Shown one piece after another: positions 17,587 to 29,122 of a stretch of DNA of 53,452 nucleotides. The position numbers were made by a program, and so were the translations under genes. Under the pieces are notes generated by a model that saw nothing but the letters and a program-made list of their open reading frames with translations, made no database searches and had not been told where the DNA came from. The DNA comes from Rheinheimera mesophila (GTDB lineage Bacteria > Pseudomonadota > Gammaproteobacteria > Enterobacterales > Alteromonadaceae): NCBI RefSeq assembly GCF_000986865.1, contig NZ_LAVS01000098.1:1-53452 (forward strand). Reading direction: 5' to 3'. Numbering within the stretch: the stretch's first letter is position 1; the number at the start of each line of letters is the position of its first letter.

Positions 17587-17901
17587 ATTTTTCCGCCGAA
17601 AATTCCATCTCAATTGTTATTATTGTGTGCACAGAATTTCTACTGTGCAGCGAATTCACCCGCTTTTGGCTTCATTAGGTCAAACTCAACAGAGCGACAC
17701 AACATCTAGGGGTGAAAGGAGAACGGATCACAAGATAGAGTGGATCAATAGCAATTGCAACCCCTGCAAAAAGGTGAAAAAAACAGCATGTTAGTGCCTG
17801 CTAACGTGCGAAATAGGCGTTTAAAAACCTCTGCAGGGAAGCAAGAGTTTTTCAGTAAAAAATCTATTTTGTCTGTTCGGTTAAAATTTGAAAGGATAAA
17901 A
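17587..17901 (-). other. Intergenic regulatory region upstream of nrdA
   Basis: About 315 bases without a credible gene. It contains an inverted repeat TGCACAG / CTGTGCA (17633-17654) close to the nrdA start. I looked for a clear pair of NrdR boxes and did not see one. The nrd promoter should lie here. Confidence 0.45.
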
Positions 17902-17929
17902 AAAATCACCTGACGCGAGGTGATTTTTT
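17902..17929 (-). terminator. Terminator at the end of the ubiG-HAD phosphatase unit
   Basis: AATCACCT / AGGTGATT stem with a 6-base loop and A/T runs on both sides, 28 bases past the stop codon of the HAD phosphatase gene on the minus strand. Confidence 0.85.
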
Positions 17930-17956
17930 AATGCGCAAAATATGAAAAAACTGAAC

Positions 17957-18625
17957 TTAGTCGAGGTATTGGATCAAGTCTGTTAAGTCAGAAATATGCA
18001 AATCTGCCCCCCAAAGTTCAGTTTTATCCTCAGGCCCGATATAACCAAAATCGCACATTACGGTATGCATGCCTGCCCGACGTCCTGCTTCTATATCCCG
18101 TTCCGCATCGCCGATATACCAACATGAAGTTGCAGACACCTGCATATAATGCGCAGCCATCCACAGTGGTGTAGGGTCAGGTTTACGTTGTGCCAGACTA
18201 TCACCGCCTAATAATAAACGGCTGTTTAATAAGGCAGGCAACTGACGTTGTACTTTGGCAGCGAGCTTATAAGGTTTATTGGTCACTATGGCCCAGGGGA
18301 TGTTTCGTGCTTCAAGCACTGCAAATAACTCTGCGGCGCCCGGAAACAATCTGCTGTGTACACCGCTATGCTGGTGGTAGTAGTCCAGTAGACTCTGGCG
18401 GGCTTTACCAAAATCAATCTCGTGTATTGCCTCACCAAAACCTAGCTGCAGTAAACCTTTAGCACCGTGCGAGGCCATAGGCCGGTACTCTTCATAGCTT
18501 TTTTCTGGCATGCCATGCTGGCGGAGCACAAAATTAAGCGCAGCGCCCAAATCCTGAGCTGTGTCTACCAGCGTGCCGTCCAAATCAAACAAAACGGCTG
18601 CTGGCTTGGGCAGTAACTTCTTCAT
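17957..18625 (-). CDS. HAD-superfamily phosphatase, phosphoglycolate phosphatase/MupP type
   Basis: A 222-residue protein with the HAD catalytic loop [10 protein letters not shown] (nucleophile and acid Asp), motif II IVTNK and motif [20 protein letters not shown]. It overlaps the end of ubiG. In Pseudomonas the gene in this position downstream of ubiG is mupP (N-acetylmuramate-6-phosphate phosphatase); elsewhere it is annotated gph. The sequence alone does not separate the two substrates. Confidence 0.85.
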   Translation of the reverse strand: MKKLLPKPAAVLFDLDGTLVDTAQDLGAALNFVLRQHGMPEKSYEEYRPMASHGAKGLLQLGFGEAIHEIDFGKARQSLLDYYHQHSGVHSRLFPGAAELFAVLEARNIPWAIVTNKPYKLAAKVQRQLPALLNSRLLLGGDSLAQRKPDPTPLWMAAHYMQVSATSCWYIGDAERDIEAGRRAGMHTVMCDFGYIGPEDKTELWGADLHISDLTDLIQYLD

Positions 18626-19332
18626 AAAGGCTTTTTCGCCACCACAAAATAATTGACATCAAGGCCAGGGCCAGTGCGGAACGACTGATTTACCGGGTTG
18701 TAGTGCAGACCTGTCGCATCGACCACTTGTAAACCTGCATCATCAATAAAACGCATCAGATCAGAAGGACGGATAAACTTCTCAAATTCATGCGTGCCTT
18801 TGGGCACCAGCTTAAGGAGCTGCTCAGCGCCGACAATAGCCATCAGATAAGCTTTCCAGGTTTTATTCAAAGTCGAGAACACCAATGTTGCGCCTGGTTT
18901 AGCTAAATCAGCACAAGCTTGTACTACAGAAGCGGGTTCTGGCACATGCTCCAGCATTTCCATACAAGTGACCAAATCAAAGCTGTTTTTGTTTGCTGAT
19001 GCAAAAGCCTCCGCCGTACTTTGCTGGTATTGAACGGAGACCGCAGATTCTAATGCGTGCAATTTAGCCACAGTTAAGGCTTCATCGGCCATATCTATGC
19101 CTGTGACGTCGGCGCCGGCTTTGGCCATAGACTCCGCTAAAATACCGCCACCACAGCCCACATCCACCACTTTTTTACCAAACAAACCTTGTACCTGATC
19201 GCTGATAAAGGCCAGGCGGCAGGGATTGAGTTGGTGCAAGGGTTTAAATTCACCAGACGGATCCCACCAGCGGGATGCTATTTCATTAAATTTGGCAATT
19301 TCGGCCGGATCAACATTGGAAGAAGGGGTCAT
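18622..19332 (-). CDS. ubiG: Ubiquinone biosynthesis O-methyltransferase UbiG
   Basis: A class I SAM methyltransferase of about 236 residues, with [26 protein letters not shown] for SAM binding. Family landmarks are [32 protein letters not shown] and the [10 protein letters not shown] membrane-lipid region. It methylates both O positions of ubiquinone intermediates. Three in-frame starts cluster here (GTG 19344, ATG 19338, ATG 19332). I favour the last (MTPSSNVDP) from family length and spacing from a GTGGAT motif, without certainty. Divergent from gyrA. Confidence 0.93.
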   Translation of the reverse strand: MTPSSNVDPAEIAKFNEIASRWWDPSGEFKPLHQLNPCRLAFISDQVQGLFGKKVVDVGCGGGILAESMAKAGADVTGIDMADEALTVAKLHALESAVSVQYQQSTAEAFASANKNSFDLVTCMEMLEHVPEPASVVQACADLAKPGATLVFSTLNKTWKAYLMAIVGAEQLLKLVPKGTHEFEKFIRPSDLMRFIDDAGLQVVDATGLHYNPVNQSFRTGPGLDVNYFVVAKKPL

Positions 19333-19428
19333 ACGCATATCCACTAAAAATTTTGCCCATTATAAAGCCTTGATCTGTTTGAGCAATCCTGTACAAAGCA
19401 CGACAGAACTGGCAAGGTATTTTTTCTG

Positions 19429-19437
19429 TGGTAGAAT
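19429..19437 (+). promoter_or_regulatory. Extended -10 promoter of gyrA
   Basis: TGGTAGAAT is an extended -10, 72 bases before the gyrA ATG. No convincing -35 is seen. The intergenic space shared with ubiG is only about 180 bases. Confidence 0.5.
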
Positions 19438-19509
19438 CCGCCTTTGTCTCGCGACCCATTACAGTAAAAAACGCGGGTATCTTGTTGATTTAAGGGAAAA
19501 AAGCTTTTT

Positions 19510-22134
19510 ATGACAAATTTGGCCAAAGAAATTGTTCCCATTAATATCGAAGAAGAATTAAAGAATTCTTATCTCGATTATGCCATGAGCGTTATTGTGG
19601 GACGTGCCTTACCTGACGTAAGGGACGGTTTAAAGCCAGTTCACCGTCGCGTTTTGTTTGCGATGAAAGAGTTAGGGAACGACTGGAACAAAGCCTATAA
19701 AAAATCTGCCCGTGTGGTTGGTGACGTAATAGGTAAATACCACCCGCACGGTGACAGCGCGGTGTACGATACGATAGTTCGTATGGCCCAGCCTTTCTCC
19801 TTACGTTACATGCTGGTAGACGGTCAGGGGAACTTCGGCTCTGTCGATGGAGATTCCGCAGCAGCCATGCGTTATACCGAAGTGCGGATGTCCCGTATTG
19901 CCGGTGAGCTGCTAGCCGATTTGGATAAAGAAACAGTGGATTATGTGCCGAACTACGATGGTACTGAAATGATCCCTGCTGTATTGCCGACCAAAATTCC
20001 AAACCTGTTGATCAACGGCTCCTCTGGTATAGCTGTTGGTATGGCAACCAATATTCCGCCACACAACTTAAATGAAGTCATTGACGCCTGTCTGGCCCTG
20101 ATCGCGAATCCTGAAATCAGCATTCCTGAATTAATGGAACTGATGCCGGGGCCAGATTTCCCGACAGCCGCTATTATCAATGGCCGCCGTGGCATCGAAG
20201 AGGCTTACCGCACTGGTCGTGGTAAGGTGTATATCCGTGCCAAAACCCATATCGAAACCGACGACAAAACCGGCCGCGAAACCATTGTTGTTGATGAAAT
20301 CCCTTATCAGGTCAACAAAGCCCGTCTGATTGAAAAAATCGCCGAGCTGGTGAAAGAAAAACGTATTGAAGGCATTTCTGCGTTACGCGACGAGTCTGAT
20401 AAAGACGGTATGCGTATTGTCATTGAAGTCAAACGTGGCGAATCCTCAGACGTTTTATTAAACCATTTATACACCCAGACCCAAATGCAGACTGTATTTG
20501 GTATCAATATGGTGGCGCTGGACCAAGGCCAACCTAAACTGCTGGGTTTAAAAGAAATGCTGCAATGTTTTGTGTTGCACCGCCGCGAAGTGGTGACACG
20601 CAGAACAGTGTACGACTTACGTAAAGCCCGTGACCGCGCCCATATCCTGGAAGGCCTGGCCATAGCCTTGGCGAATATCGATGAAATCATTGATTTAATT
20701 AAGAACTCTTCAAGCCCGGCTGATGCGAAACAAGGTTTAGTGGCGCGTGGCTGGCAGTTGGGTGATGTCAGCGCCATGTTGGAACGCGCCGGTGAAAACG
20801 CCGCCCGTCCTGAGTGGCTGGAAGAGCATTTTGGGATCCGTAATGGCGAGTATTTCCTGACCGAACAACAGGCTCAGGCGATCCTGGATTTACGTTTACA
20901 CAAACTGACAGGTCTGGAACATGAAAAAATTCTGGACGAATACAAAGAGCTGTTAGTACTGATTGCTGAGTTATTACACATTCTGGCCAGCCCAGAGCGT
21001 TTAATGGAAGTGATCTGTGAAGAATTAGAAGCGGCAAAAGCCCAATATGGAGATGCCCGTCGTACCGAAATTCAGGATAATGCGATGGATATCAACATGG
21101 AAGACTTGATCACCGAAGAAGACGTGGTCGTGACCTTGTCGCATTTAGGCTATGCCAAATACCAGCCGCTGAGTGATTACGAAGCTCAGCGCCGTGGTGG
21201 TCGCGGTAAAGCGGCAACAACGGTCAAAGATGAAGACTTTGTCGATCAGCTACTGATCGCCAGTACCCACGATACCATTTTGTGTTTCTCTAACCGCGGT
21301 CGTCTGTACTGGATGAAGGTGTATCAATTACCGCTGGCCTCGCGTCAGGCGCGTGGTAAGCCAATAGTCAACTTACTGCCACTGGAAGAAAACGAGCGGA
21401 TCACTGCTATTCTGCCGGTTCGTGAATACGAAGAAGGCAAGTATGTGTTTATGGCGACCGCCAACGGTACTGTGAAGAAAACCTCATTAACTGAATACTC
21501 GCGTCCACGCAGTAACGGTATTATTGCCGTGAACCTGAACGAAGGCGATCAGTTGATTGGTGTGGATATCACAGACGGTAACAGCCAGATCATGTTGTTC
21601 TCAGACGACGGTAAAGTGGTGCGCTTTAACGAAGATCAGGTCCGTCCAATGGGCCGTGGTGCGACTGGTGTTCGTGGTATTAAACTGCGCGAAAACGGCT
21701 CTGTAGTGTCGTTGATTGTACCGAAGAGCGACGGCGCCATTCTGACCGTGACTGAAAACGGCTACGGTAAACGTACTGCGCTCCAAGAGTATCCAGAGAA
21801 GAGCCGTGCAACTCAGGGCGTGGTCTCGATTAAAGTATCCGAACGTAACGGTTTGGTGGTGGGCGCTGTACAAGTCAATGCACTGGATGAAATCATGCTG
21901 ATTTCTGATAAAGGCACACTGGTACGGACCCGCGTCAGCGAAGTGTCGCAAGTAGGCCGCAACACGGCGGGTGTCATTCTGATCCGCACCATCGAAGGTG
22001 AAAAAGTCGTAGGTGTACAACGCATCGACGAAATTCAGGATCAAGACGAAGTGGCCGCTGCAGAAGCTGCTGCCGCTGCTTTAGCTGCACAAAATCCGAC
22101 CGAGGATACTGTAGCGGACGGCGAAGAAGAGTAA
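19510..22134 (+). CDS. gyrA: DNA gyrase subunit A
   Basis: An 874-residue protein. The catalytic Tyr is at 122 (RYTEVRMS). The quinolone-resistance region reads [12 protein letters not shown] with the wild-type Ser83 and Asp87. The GyrA box that starts the DNA-wrapping C-terminal domain is QRRGGRGK, followed by beta-pinwheel repeats and an acidic tail ending DGEEE. With GyrB it introduces negative supercoils. Monocistronic, followed by a very strong hairpin terminator. Confidence 0.98.
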   Translation: MTNLAKEIVPINIEEELKNSYLDYAMSVIVGRALPDVRDGLKPVHRRVLFAMKELGNDWNKAYKKSARVVGDVIGKYHPHGDSAVYDTIVRMAQPFSLRYMLVDGQGNFGSVDGDSAAAMRYTEVRMSRIAGELLADLDKETVDYVPNYDGTEMIPAVLPTKIPNLLINGSSGIAVGMATNIPPHNLNEVIDACLALIANPEISIPELMELMPGPDFPTAAIINGRRGIEEAYRTGRGKVYIRAKTHIETDDKTGRETIVVDEIPYQVNKARLIEKIAELVKEKRIEGISALRDESDKDGMRIVIEVKRGESSDVLLNHLYTQTQMQTVFGINMVALDQGQPKLLGLKEMLQCFVLHRREVVTRRTVYDLRKARDRAHILEGLAIALANIDEIIDLIKNSSSPADAKQGLVARGWQLGDVSAMLERAGENAARPEWLEEHFGIRNGEYFLTEQQAQAILDLRLHKLTGLEHEKILDEYKELLVLIAELLHILASPERLMEVICEELEAAKAQYGDARRTEIQDNAMDINMEDLITEEDVVVTLSHLGYAKYQPLSDYEAQRRGGRGKAATTVKDEDFVDQLLIASTHDTILCFSNRGRLYWMKVYQLPLASRQARGKPIVNLLPLEENERITAILPVREYEEGKYVFMATANGTVKKTSLTEYSRPRSNGIIAVNLNEGDQLIGVDITDGNSQIMLFSDDGKVVRFNEDQVRPMGRGATGVRGIKLRENGSVVSLIVPKSDGAILTVTENGYGKRTALQEYPEKSRATQGVVSIKVSERNGLVVGAVQVNALDEIMLISDKGTLVRTRVSEVSQVGRNTAGVILIRTIEGEKVVGVQRIDEIQDQDEVAAAEAAAAALAAQNPTEDTVADGEEE

Positions 22135-22144
22135 GACTATGAAT

Positions 22145-22194
22145 AGGGGCCAGATCACATTACTTAAAAAATAATGTGATCTGGCCCCTTTTTT
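22145..22194 (+). terminator. gyrA terminator with an 18-bp perfect stem
   Basis: AGGGGCCAGATCACATTA pairs perfectly with 22172-22189 across a 9-base loop, followed by a T-rich tract. The stem is far longer than a typical terminator. It resembles the GGGGxCAGA palindromes linked to RAYT/REP elements, so it may be a mobile palindrome doing a terminator's job. Confidence 0.85.
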
Positions 22195-22392
22195 ATTTCT
22201 GTCTTTTGTAAAGTACGCTACAGTAGCGGCTGTTCAAAAAGAGCCGTCCAGACGTCAGGATTATTGCAGAATAGCTGGATAGGGCCTTTAAAGATAAACC
22301 CAGGGCCACAACAACAAAGATCATCCAAAGATGACCAAAGCCATTTTCTAATTTGTTTTTCATTTGATAAAGCGTTGTAACAGGAGCAAGAG

Positions 22393-23472
22393 ATGACCAC
22401 CTATAACTTTTGTGCTGGCCCGGCTATGTTGCCGGTGGAAGTGATGCAACAGGCACAGGACGAGTTGCTCAACTGGCATGGTCGCGGCTGCTCTATTATG
22501 GAGATGAGTCACAGAGGCAAAGATTTTATGCAGGTTGCGGCTCAGGCGGAGCAGGACCTGCGCGATTTACTGCGCATACCGGCGAACTACAAAGTGTTGT
22601 TTATGCACGGTGGTGGCCGTGGTCAGTTTTCTGCTGTCCCGCTGAATTTAGCCAAACCTGGTGTTAGTGCCGATTATATTGTTTCAGGCGCCTGGTCTAA
22701 GGCCGCTGTTGAAGAAGCTGAAAAATTCACTGCGTTAAAAGCTCAGAACATTCAAATAAAACAAGCTGGCCTTCGCAGTTTAGTGCCAACATCAGACTGG
22801 CAACTGAATGACAATGCCAGCTTCGTGCATTTTTGTCCGAATGAAACCGTCGACGGCATGGAATTTATCGACTTACCCACAACCAAAGCACCTTTGGTGG
22901 CCGACCTGTCGTCTACTATCTTGTCTCGTTCCATTGATGTCAGCCGTTATGGCGTAATTTACGCCGGAGCGCAGAAGAATATCGGACCTTCAGGTTTAAC
23001 TTTGGCGATTGTGCGTGAAGACTTGTTACCCGCCAAAGGCAGCAATATTCCAAGCGTATTGGATTATCGTTTGGCCGCTGACAACGACAGTATGTTTAAT
23101 ACGCCTCCAACCTATGCCTGGTATTTGGCGGGTTTGGTGTTCCAGTGGCTGAAGCGTCAGGGAGGTGTGGAGGCCATGCAGCAACGTAATGCGCTCAAAG
23201 CACAAAGCTTGTATGGCTATATCGATCAAAGTGATTTCTATCGTAATGACGTAGCGCCACAGTTCCGCTCATCGATGAACGTACCGTTTTTATTGGCTGA
23301 CGAGAGTCTGAACGACTTGTTTGTCAGCGAAGCCGAAGCCAATGGTTTATTGGCATTAAAAGGCCATCGCATGGTCGGTGGTATGCGTGCCAGCATCTAC
23401 AATGCGATGCCACTGGAAGGCGTACAAACTTTAGTCACCTTTATGAAAGAATTTGAGCGGGTACACGGCTGA
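22393..23472 (+). CDS. serC: Phosphoserine aminotransferase
   Basis: A 359-residue PLP enzyme. Landmarks are [33 protein letters not shown], and the Schiff-base lysine in [12 protein letters not shown]. It converts 3-phosphohydroxypyruvate to phosphoserine and also serves pyridoxal phosphate synthesis. The serC stop and aroA start overlap (TGATG), giving the classic serC-aroA operon. The 200 bases before it hold no supported gene. Confidence 0.97.
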   Translation: MTTYNFCAGPAMLPVEVMQQAQDELLNWHGRGCSIMEMSHRGKDFMQVAAQAEQDLRDLLRIPANYKVLFMHGGGRGQFSAVPLNLAKPGVSADYIVSGAWSKAAVEEAEKFTALKAQNIQIKQAGLRSLVPTSDWQLNDNASFVHFCPNETVDGMEFIDLPTTKAPLVADLSSTILSRSIDVSRYGVIYAGAQKNIGPSGLTLAIVREDLLPAKGSNIPSVLDYRLAADNDSMFNTPPTYAWYLAGLVFQWLKRQGGVEAMQQRNALKAQSLYGYIDQSDFYRNDVAPQFRSSMNVPFLLADESLNDLFVSEAEANGLLALKGHRMVGGMRASIYNAMPLEGVQTLVTFMKEFERVHG

Positions 23473-24758
23473 TGAAAACTTTAACTTTACAGCCTATCGC
23501 CAAAGTCGAAGGCGTGGTGCATTTACCCGGTTCAAAAAGTATCTCCAACCGGGCTTTATTGCTGGCTGCTTTAGCCAAAGGCACAACCCGTATTACCAAT
23601 TTGCTCGACAGCGATGATGTCAGCCATATGCTGAATGCCTTAACAGCACTGGGCGTCCAGTATTCGTTATCGGATGATAAAACAGTCTGTGACATCACAG
23701 GGATAGCGGGTGTATTTCAGCATACTGAGCCGCTAGAGCTGTTTTTAGGCAACGCCGGCACAGCAATGCGGCCCTTAACTGCGGCTCTGGCGGTATCCAA
23801 TGTCGATGTGACTTTAACAGGCGAGCCGCGGATGTACGAGCGTCCTATTGGTCATTTAGTTGACGCCTTGCAGCAGTGGAATGCCGATGTTGAGTATCTG
23901 CAGCAAAAAGACTATCCGCCGCTACGTATTCGCGGTAAAGCGTTGGCTGGCGGCAAAATCAGTATTGATGGTTCTGTCTCCAGTCAGTTTTTAACTGCCG
24001 TACTGATGACTGCGCCTTTATTGTCGGGTGACAGCGAAATTGTGATCAGCGGAGAGCTGGTGTCTAAGCCTTATATTGATATTACGCTGGCCCTGATGGC
24101 ACGTTTTGGTGTGACAGTTCAGAACAACAACTATCAAAGTTTTGTCGTCAAAGGCAATCAGCAATACCAATCACCGGGCGAGTTTCTGGTAGAGGGCGAT
24201 GCTTCATCCGCTTCTTATTTCCTCGCTGCTGCCGCTATTAAAGGCGGTACGATAAAAGTCACGGGTATTGGCAAAAATGCAGTGCAAGGTGATATTCACT
24301 TTGCCGACGCTCTAGAAGCCATGGGCGCGACGGTAGACTGGGGTTATGACTATATTTCGGTTACCCGTAACCAACTAAAGGGCATAGATCGGGATTACAA
24401 CGCTATTCCTGATGCCGCCATGACTATTGCGACCACAGCCTTATTTGCACAAGGCCCGACAGCTATTCGAAATGTCTACAACTGGCGCGTCAAGGAAACC
24501 GATCGTTTAGCGGCTATGGCGACCGAGCTGCGTAAAGTGGGCGCCGAAGTGGAAGAAGGTGAAGATTACATTGTCATCACACCGCCAACGATACTAAAAC
24601 ATGCCAGCATAGCCACCTACAACGATCACCGGATGGCCATGTGCTTCTCTTTGGTCGCACTGAGTGATACCGCCGTGACTATTGAAGATCCGGATTGCAC
24701 CCGTAAAACATTTCCTCAATACTTTGAAGTGTTTAGTACATTAAGCACTCCAGCTTAG
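23472..24758 (+). CDS. aroA: 5-enolpyruvylshikimate-3-phosphate synthase
   Basis: A 428-residue class I EPSPS. Motifs are [35 protein letters not shown] (class I glyphosate-sensitive type), [17 protein letters not shown], and [20 protein letters not shown]. It performs the sixth step of the shikimate pathway. It overlaps serC by one base. Confidence 0.97.
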   Translation: MKTLTLQPIAKVEGVVHLPGSKSISNRALLLAALAKGTTRITNLLDSDDVSHMLNALTALGVQYSLSDDKTVCDITGIAGVFQHTEPLELFLGNAGTAMRPLTAALAVSNVDVTLTGEPRMYERPIGHLVDALQQWNADVEYLQQKDYPPLRIRGKALAGGKISIDGSVSSQFLTAVLMTAPLLSGDSEIVISGELVSKPYIDITLALMARFGVTVQNNNYQSFVVKGNQQYQSPGEFLVEGDASSASYFLAAAAIKGGTIKVTGIGKNAVQGDIHFADALEAMGATVDWGYDYISVTRNQLKGIDRDYNAIPDAAMTIATTALFAQGPTAIRNVYNWRVKETDRLAAMATELRKVGAEVEEGEDYIVITPPTILKHASIATYNDHRMAMCFSLVALSDTAVTIEDPDCTRKTFPQYFEVFSTLSTPA

Positions 24759-24765
24759 CAAATAA

Positions 24766-24788
24766 CGCGTAACCGAAATGGTTACGCG
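24766..24788 (+). terminator. Hairpin after aroA
   Basis: CGCGTAACC gaaat GGTTACGCG, a perfect 9-bp stem 7 bases after the aroA stop. No long T-tract follows, so it may be an attenuating or 3'-stabilising hairpin ahead of cmk. Confidence 0.6.
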
Positions 24789-24873
24789 ATCTCCTTGATT
24801 AATCCGCGCTTTTTGTCATTTATTTCTGTATAATGCCGCATCTTTTTGTGTGTTCGACTGTTTTGGAGGCAGA

Positions 24874-25554
24874 ATGCAACAAGCGCCGGTAATTACCATT
24901 GATGGACCAGGTGGCTCAGGGAAAGGCACCATTTGCCGTTTAGTTTCCCAAAAACTGGGCTGGCATCTGCTGGATAGCGGAGCTATTTATCGGGTGTTAG
25001 CGTTAGCTGCTATCCATCATCAGATTGACCCTGCTGACGAAGAAGCCTTACAACCTTTGGCGGCTCACCTTGACGTGCAGTTTACCTGCGACGAACAAGG
25101 CTATACCCGGGTCACGCTGGAAGGCGAAAATGTGACTCATACCATACGCACTGAAGAAGTAGGTTCAGTGGCCTCTAAAATTGCCTCTTTACCACGGGTG
25201 CGGGAAGCCTTGTTACGCCGTCAACGCGCCTTTAAAGAAGCACCGGGTTTAGTGGCGGATGGCCGGGATATGGGCACTGTGGTATTCCCACAGGCAGAAG
25301 TTAAAATCTTTTTAACAGCCGATGCGTCAGAGCGCGCCAGACGGCGTTATTTAGAGTTGAAAGAAAAGGGCCATGATGTTAACATCGGCGACCTTTTAAG
25401 CGAAATCCAGGCCCGTGACGAACGGGATATGAATCGCGCCGTAGCGCCTTTAAAGCCTGCAGACGATGCATACATGCTGGATTCGACCAATAAAACTATT
25501 GAACAAGTGTTGGACGAGGTTCTCAACGTCTGTAAAAAGTTGAACCAGGCCTAG
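24874..25554 (+). CDS. cmk: Cytidylate kinase
   Basis: A 226-residue protein with P-loop [10 protein letters not shown] and the CMP-kinase region [31 protein letters not shown]. It phosphorylates CMP and dCMP. I start at ATG 24874 ([14 protein letters not shown]), which has a GGAGG ribosome-binding site, rather than 24 bases upstream. A TATAAT lies at 24829-24834, so cmk has its own promoter region. cmk-rpsA-ihfB is the conserved order. Confidence 0.96.
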   Translation: MQQAPVITIDGPGGSGKGTICRLVSQKLGWHLLDSGAIYRVLALAAIHHQIDPADEEALQPLAAHLDVQFTCDEQGYTRVTLEGENVTHTIRTEEVGSVASKIASLPRVREALLRRQRAFKEAPGLVADGRDMGTVVFPQAEVKIFLTADASERARRRYLELKEKGHDVNIGDLLSEIQARDERDMNRAVAPLKPADDAYMLDSTNKTIEQVLDEVLNVCKKLNQA

Positions 25555-25655
25555 ACCTTCACGTTGGACAGCTTGTCGCAAGGACGATGACAAGTTAACT
25601 TAGCAACCCCATGACACAGGACTGTGCGTGGAGCACTTAAACTGAAAAAGTGAAT
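25555..25655 (+). promoter_or_regulatory. rpsA leader
   Basis: The 101-base gap before rpsA contains a hairpin CTTGTC / GACAAG (25572-25594). The gammaproteobacterial rpsA leader is known to fold and mediate S1 autorepression, and it often lacks a strong Shine-Dalgarno. Here too no good ribosome-binding site precedes the ATG (GAAAAAGTGAAT). The regulatory role is inferred from that precedent. Confidence 0.5.
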
Positions 25656-27332
25656 ATGACTGAAAATTTTGCACTACTGTTTGAGGAAAGCCTCAAAACT
25701 ATCGAAACTCGCCCTGGTTCTATTGTTAAAGGAACTATCGTTGCTATCCATAAAGACGTAGTACTGGTTGATGCCGGTCTGAAATCTGAAGCAGCAATCC
25801 CGGTTGAACAATTCAAAAACCTGGCTGGCGAGATTGAAGTGAACGTTGGTGACATCATCGACGTAGCTCTGGACGCAGTTGAAGACGGTTTCGGTGAGAC
25901 TTTACTGTCTCGCGAGAAAGCAAAACGTCACGAGTCCTGGGTTCGCCTGGAAAAAGCCTGTGAGGATAAAGTTACTGTTATCGGTATCATCACTGGTAAA
26001 GTTAAAGGCGGTTTCACTGTCGAAGTTGATGGTATCCGTGCATTCCTGCCTGGTTCATTAGTTGACGTGCGTCCGGTACGTGACACATTACACTTAGAAC
26101 ACAAAGAACTTGAGTTCAAAGTCATCAAATTGGATCAGAAGCGTAACAACGTGGTGGTATCACGTCGTGCGGTAATCGAATCTGAAAGCAGTGCTGAGCG
26201 CGATACACTGTTACAAAACTTAGAAGAAGGCATGGAAGTTAAAGGTATCGTGAAGAACCTGACTGACTACGGTGCATTCGTAGATTTAGGTGGCGTTGAC
26301 GGTTTACTGCACATCACTGACATGGCTTGGAAACGTGTTAAACACCCAAGCGAAATCGTCAATGTTGGCGACGAAATCCCAGTGAAGGTTCTGAAGTTTG
26401 ACCGTGAGAAACAACGTGTTTCTTTAGGTCTGAAGCAAATGGGTGAAGATCCATGGGCCGCTATCGCTTCACGTTACCCAGAAGGTGCTCGCATCACTGG
26501 TCGCGTCACTAACCTGACTGATTACGGCTGCTTCGTAGAAATCGAAGAAGGCGTTGAAGGTTTAGTACACGTTTCAGAAATGGACTGGACTAACAAAAAC
26601 ATCCACCCATCTAAAGTGGTTAACTTAGGTGATTCAGTGGAAGTGATGGTTCTGGAAATCGACGAAGAACGTCGTCGTATTTCTTTAGGTCTGAAACAAT
26701 GTAAAGCCAACCCATGGGAAGAGTTCGCGAAGGGCTTCAACAAGGGTGACCGCGTATCCGGTAAGATCAAGTCAATTACTGACTTCGGTATCTTCATCGG
26801 TTTAGACGGTGGCATCGACGGTTTAGTACACCTGTCAGACATCAGCTGGAATTCAACGGGCGAAGACGCTGTACGTGAATTCAAGAAAGGCGACGAAGTA
26901 CACGCAGTTGTGTTACAAGTTGACCCAGAGCGCGAGCGTATCTCTTTAGGCATCAAGCAATTAGACGAAGATCCGTTCAACGGCTACCTTGCTGATAACA
27001 AAAAAGGTGCTATCGTTAAAGGCAACGTAACTGCAGTTGACGCGAAAGGCGCTACTGTAATGCTGGAAGGTGGTGTTGAAGGTTACGTTCGCGTATCTGA
27101 CATCGCTCGTGAGCGTATCGAAGACGCTACTACAGTATTAAAAGTTGGTGAAGAAGTAGAAGCTCGCCTGATGGGTGTTGACCGCAAAAACCGCGTGATC
27201 AGCCTGTCAATCAAAGCGAAATTCGAAGCTGAAGAAAAAGAAGCTATGGACACTATCAAGAAGCAAGATGATGCTGACTTTGGTGGTAACGCTATGGCCG
27301 AAGCATTCAAAGCTGCTCAAAAAGCTGACTAA
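25656..27332 (+). CDS. rpsA: 30S ribosomal protein S1
   Basis: A 558-residue protein with six S1 RNA-binding repeats, each with GxVxxxxDFGxFV-type cores (for example [29 protein letters not shown]). It starts [13 protein letters not shown] like E. coli S1. I use ATG 25656; the GTG two codons upstream is not needed. The length equals the family norm. Codon choice is visibly more biased than that of neighbouring genes, as expected for a highly expressed protein. Confidence 0.98.
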   Translation: MTENFALLFEESLKTIETRPGSIVKGTIVAIHKDVVLVDAGLKSEAAIPVEQFKNLAGEIEVNVGDIIDVALDAVEDGFGETLLSREKAKRHESWVRLEKACEDKVTVIGIITGKVKGGFTVEVDGIRAFLPGSLVDVRPVRDTLHLEHKELEFKVIKLDQKRNNVVVSRRAVIESESSAERDTLLQNLEEGMEVKGIVKNLTDYGAFVDLGGVDGLLHITDMAWKRVKHPSEIVNVGDEIPVKVLKFDREKQRVSLGLKQMGEDPWAAIASRYPEGARITGRVTNLTDYGCFVEIEEGVEGLVHVSEMDWTNKNIHPSKVVNLGDSVEVMVLEIDEERRRISLGLKQCKANPWEEFAKGFNKGDRVSGKIKSITDFGIFIGLDGGIDGLVHLSDISWNSTGEDAVREFKKGDEVHAVVLQVDPERERISLGIKQLDEDPFNGYLADNKKGAIVKGNVTAVDAKGATVMLEGGVEGYVRVSDIARERIEDATTVLKVGEEVEARLMGVDRKNRVISLSIKAKFEAEEKEAMDTIKKQDDADFGGNAMAEAFKAAQKAD

Positions 27333-27346
27333 TTGATGCTTGTATA

Positions 27347-27376
27347 GAAGGACCGGAGCTTTTGCTCTGGTCCTTC
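27347..27376 (+). terminator. Hairpin between rpsA and ihfB
   Basis: A 13-bp stem with one G-T pair (GAAGGACCGGAGC, loop TTTT, GCTCTGGTCCTTC), 15 bases past the rpsA stop. It lacks a T-tract and may only reduce read-through into ihfB. Confidence 0.6.
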
Positions 27377-27401
27377 ATTCTACTGATACTGCGGAGGGTC
27401 C

Positions 27402-27686
27402 ATGACCAAATCTGAATTGATCGAAAAACTGTCTACTGATTTTTCTCATGTCCAGGTGAAAGACATCGAATCTTCAGTCAAAGAAATTCTGGAGCAAATG
27501 GCCAGTTCATTAGCGAATAACGAGCGTATCGAAATTCGTGGTTTCGGTAGTTTTTCTCTGCATTACCGCGCACCTCGTATAGGTCGCAACCCAAAAACCG
27601 GTGACAAAGTGGAATTAGATGGCAAATATGTGCCTCACTTTAAACCAGGTAAAGAATTACGTGACCGGGTGAAAGCAAACACCTGA
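27402..27686 (+). CDS. ihfB: Integration host factor subunit beta
   Basis: A 94-residue HU/IHF-fold protein. It begins [14 protein letters not shown] and carries the DNA-binding arm [35 protein letters not shown], with the Pro that intercalates DNA. Together with IhfA it bends DNA. Ribosome-binding site GCGGAGGG. Part of the conserved rpsA-ihfB-lapA order. Confidence 0.97.
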   Translation: MTKSELIEKLSTDFSHVQVKDIESSVKEILEQMASSLANNERIEIRGFGSFSLHYRAPRIGRNPKTGDKVELDGKYVPHFKPGKELRDRVKANT

Positions 27687-27721
27687 TCTGTTTTCAGCTA
27701 AAAAACGGGGTTGACGGAGTT

Positions 27722-27964
27722 TTGACCAGATTTTTTTATGTTGTCTTTATTATAGCCTTGATTATCTTCGGGCTTATTCTGGGTTCCCTCAATCAGCAAG
27801 TTGCTGAATTTAATTATCTTATTGCAAAGACAGAACTCAGAGTAGTGGATATCGCTGCTCTGTTTTTGGTGTCCGGTTTCCTGCTTGGCCTGAGTGTGTC
27901 TATGGCCTTTATCCTAAAGGCAAAAACCAAAGGTTGGTTTGCTAAATCTGCTGATAAAACCTGA
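27722..27964 (+). CDS. lapA: LapA (YciS), LPS assembly protein A, DUF1049
   Basis: An 80-residue membrane protein with two transmembrane segments (FYVVFIIALIIFGLILG and ALFLVSGFLLGLSVSMAFIL) and the DUF1049 layout GSLNQQ...FNYL. It starts with TTG behind a GGAG ribosome-binding site. In E. coli LapA and LapB work together to control LpxC and so lipopolysaccharide synthesis. lapB begins 5 bases downstream. Confidence 0.92.
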   Translation: MTRFFYVVFIIALIIFGLILGSLNQQVAEFNYLIAKTELRVVDIAALFLVSGFLLGLSVSMAFILKAKTKGWFAKSADKT

Positions 27965-27969
27965 CCCCT

Positions 27970-29100
27970 ATGCTGGAACTGTTATTTCTGTTACTTCCCG
28001 TCGCCGCCGCTTACGGCTGGTTTATGGGCAGAAACAGTGAAAAGCAAAAAGAGCTTAAGGGCAGGGCTTCTGTTACTAAAAATTTATCCTCTGGCCTTAA
28101 TTTCCTGCTGACAGACCAGGAAGACAAAGCCATTGAACAATTATTGCAATTGCTTGATGTCGAAGCCGCCACTATAGATACCTACTTGGCGTTAGCCAAC
28201 CTGTTCCGTCGTCGTGGTGACTGGGATAAGGCCATTCGCATCCACGAAAAATTGCATCAGTTAAAACTGCCAAAACAACAAGCACAAAATATACAATTTG
28301 AGTTGGCCAAGGATTACTTTAGTGCGGGCCTGTACGACAGAGCCGAGCCTTTATTAAGCGCATTGGTGCAGGCAGAAAGTATTCGCGAAGCTGTGTTAAA
28401 ACAATTATTTAGTTTATTTACAGCCACGCACGAATGGCAAAAGGCCATGGACTTCCGGGCTGTAGTAGAGCAAACAGATTCTCGTTCTTTACGCATAGGT
28501 ATGGCGAATTTTAGTTGTGAAGCCTGGCGTAAAGAGCCGGCACCCAGCGATGCGTATCGCCAGTTGATCCAACGTTATCCAATTTCCCTGCGGCCTAAAT
28601 ACGAGCTGGCGAAAAAACTGATTGCTGAAGAAGAGTTTAGCGAAGCGCGTGAGCTGCTGCTGGCCATTTTGCAACAACGGCCACAATGGGCGGCAGAGTT
28701 ATTGCCTTTAGTGCAGCAAACCACACCAGAACCAGATAAGTGGCAAACACTTCTGACGGAGCTCAGTCGCAAGCATAAAAATATCAGCGCTACGGCTGAA
28801 CTGGCGCAGTTTTACGCTGAAGCGGAAAACCTGCAACAGGCTGAACATTTGCTGACAGATAAATTGCGGCAGCAGCCGAATATCCGCTTATTTTTAAAAT
28901 TTATTCAAATCAGACGGTTGCAAGACCCGTCTGAGCCACATCTGGCTGAAATAGAACAAATGGTACAGGCTTATCTGGATACCAAAGTGCTGTATCATTG
29001 CCGCAACTGTGGTTTTAAAACCAAACAACCTTATTGGCTCTGTCCATCTTGCCAGCAGTGGGAAACGGTAGAGCCAATGACCGGCATTGACGGTCGCTGA
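27970..29100 (+). CDS. lapB: LapB (YciM), LPS assembly protein B
   Basis: A 376-residue protein with an N-terminal membrane anchor ([19 protein letters not shown]), a series of TPR-like helical repeats, and a C-terminal rubredoxin-like metal site (CRNCG ... CPSC). It is an adaptor to FtsH for LpxC degradation in E. coli. The order and length match lapA-lapB-pyrF of Enterobacteria and relatives. Confidence 0.95.
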   Translation: MLELLFLLLPVAAAYGWFMGRNSEKQKELKGRASVTKNLSSGLNFLLTDQEDKAIEQLLQLLDVEAATIDTYLALANLFRRRGDWDKAIRIHEKLHQLKLPKQQAQNIQFELAKDYFSAGLYDRAEPLLSALVQAESIREAVLKQLFSLFTATHEWQKAMDFRAVVEQTDSRSLRIGMANFSCEAWRKEPAPSDAYRQLIQRYPISLRPKYELAKKLIAEEEFSEARELLLAILQQRPQWAAELLPLVQQTTPEPDKWQTLLTELSRKHKNISATAELAQFYAEAENLQQAEHLLTDKLRQQPNIRLFLKFIQIRRLQDPSEPHLAEIEQMVQAYLDTKVLYHCRNCGFKTKQPYWLCPSCQQWETVEPMTGIDGR

Positions 29101-29122
29101 TCTGACAAATAAAGAGAATTTA

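Noticed and set aside
17587-17901. NrdR boxes upstream of nrdA
   Set aside because: Only weak partial matches were seen; not enough to call.
22218-22400. A 60-codon minus-strand frame upstream of serC
   Set aside because: Odd cysteine-rich composition, no ribosome-binding site, and it overlaps the serC start region; most likely a chance frame.
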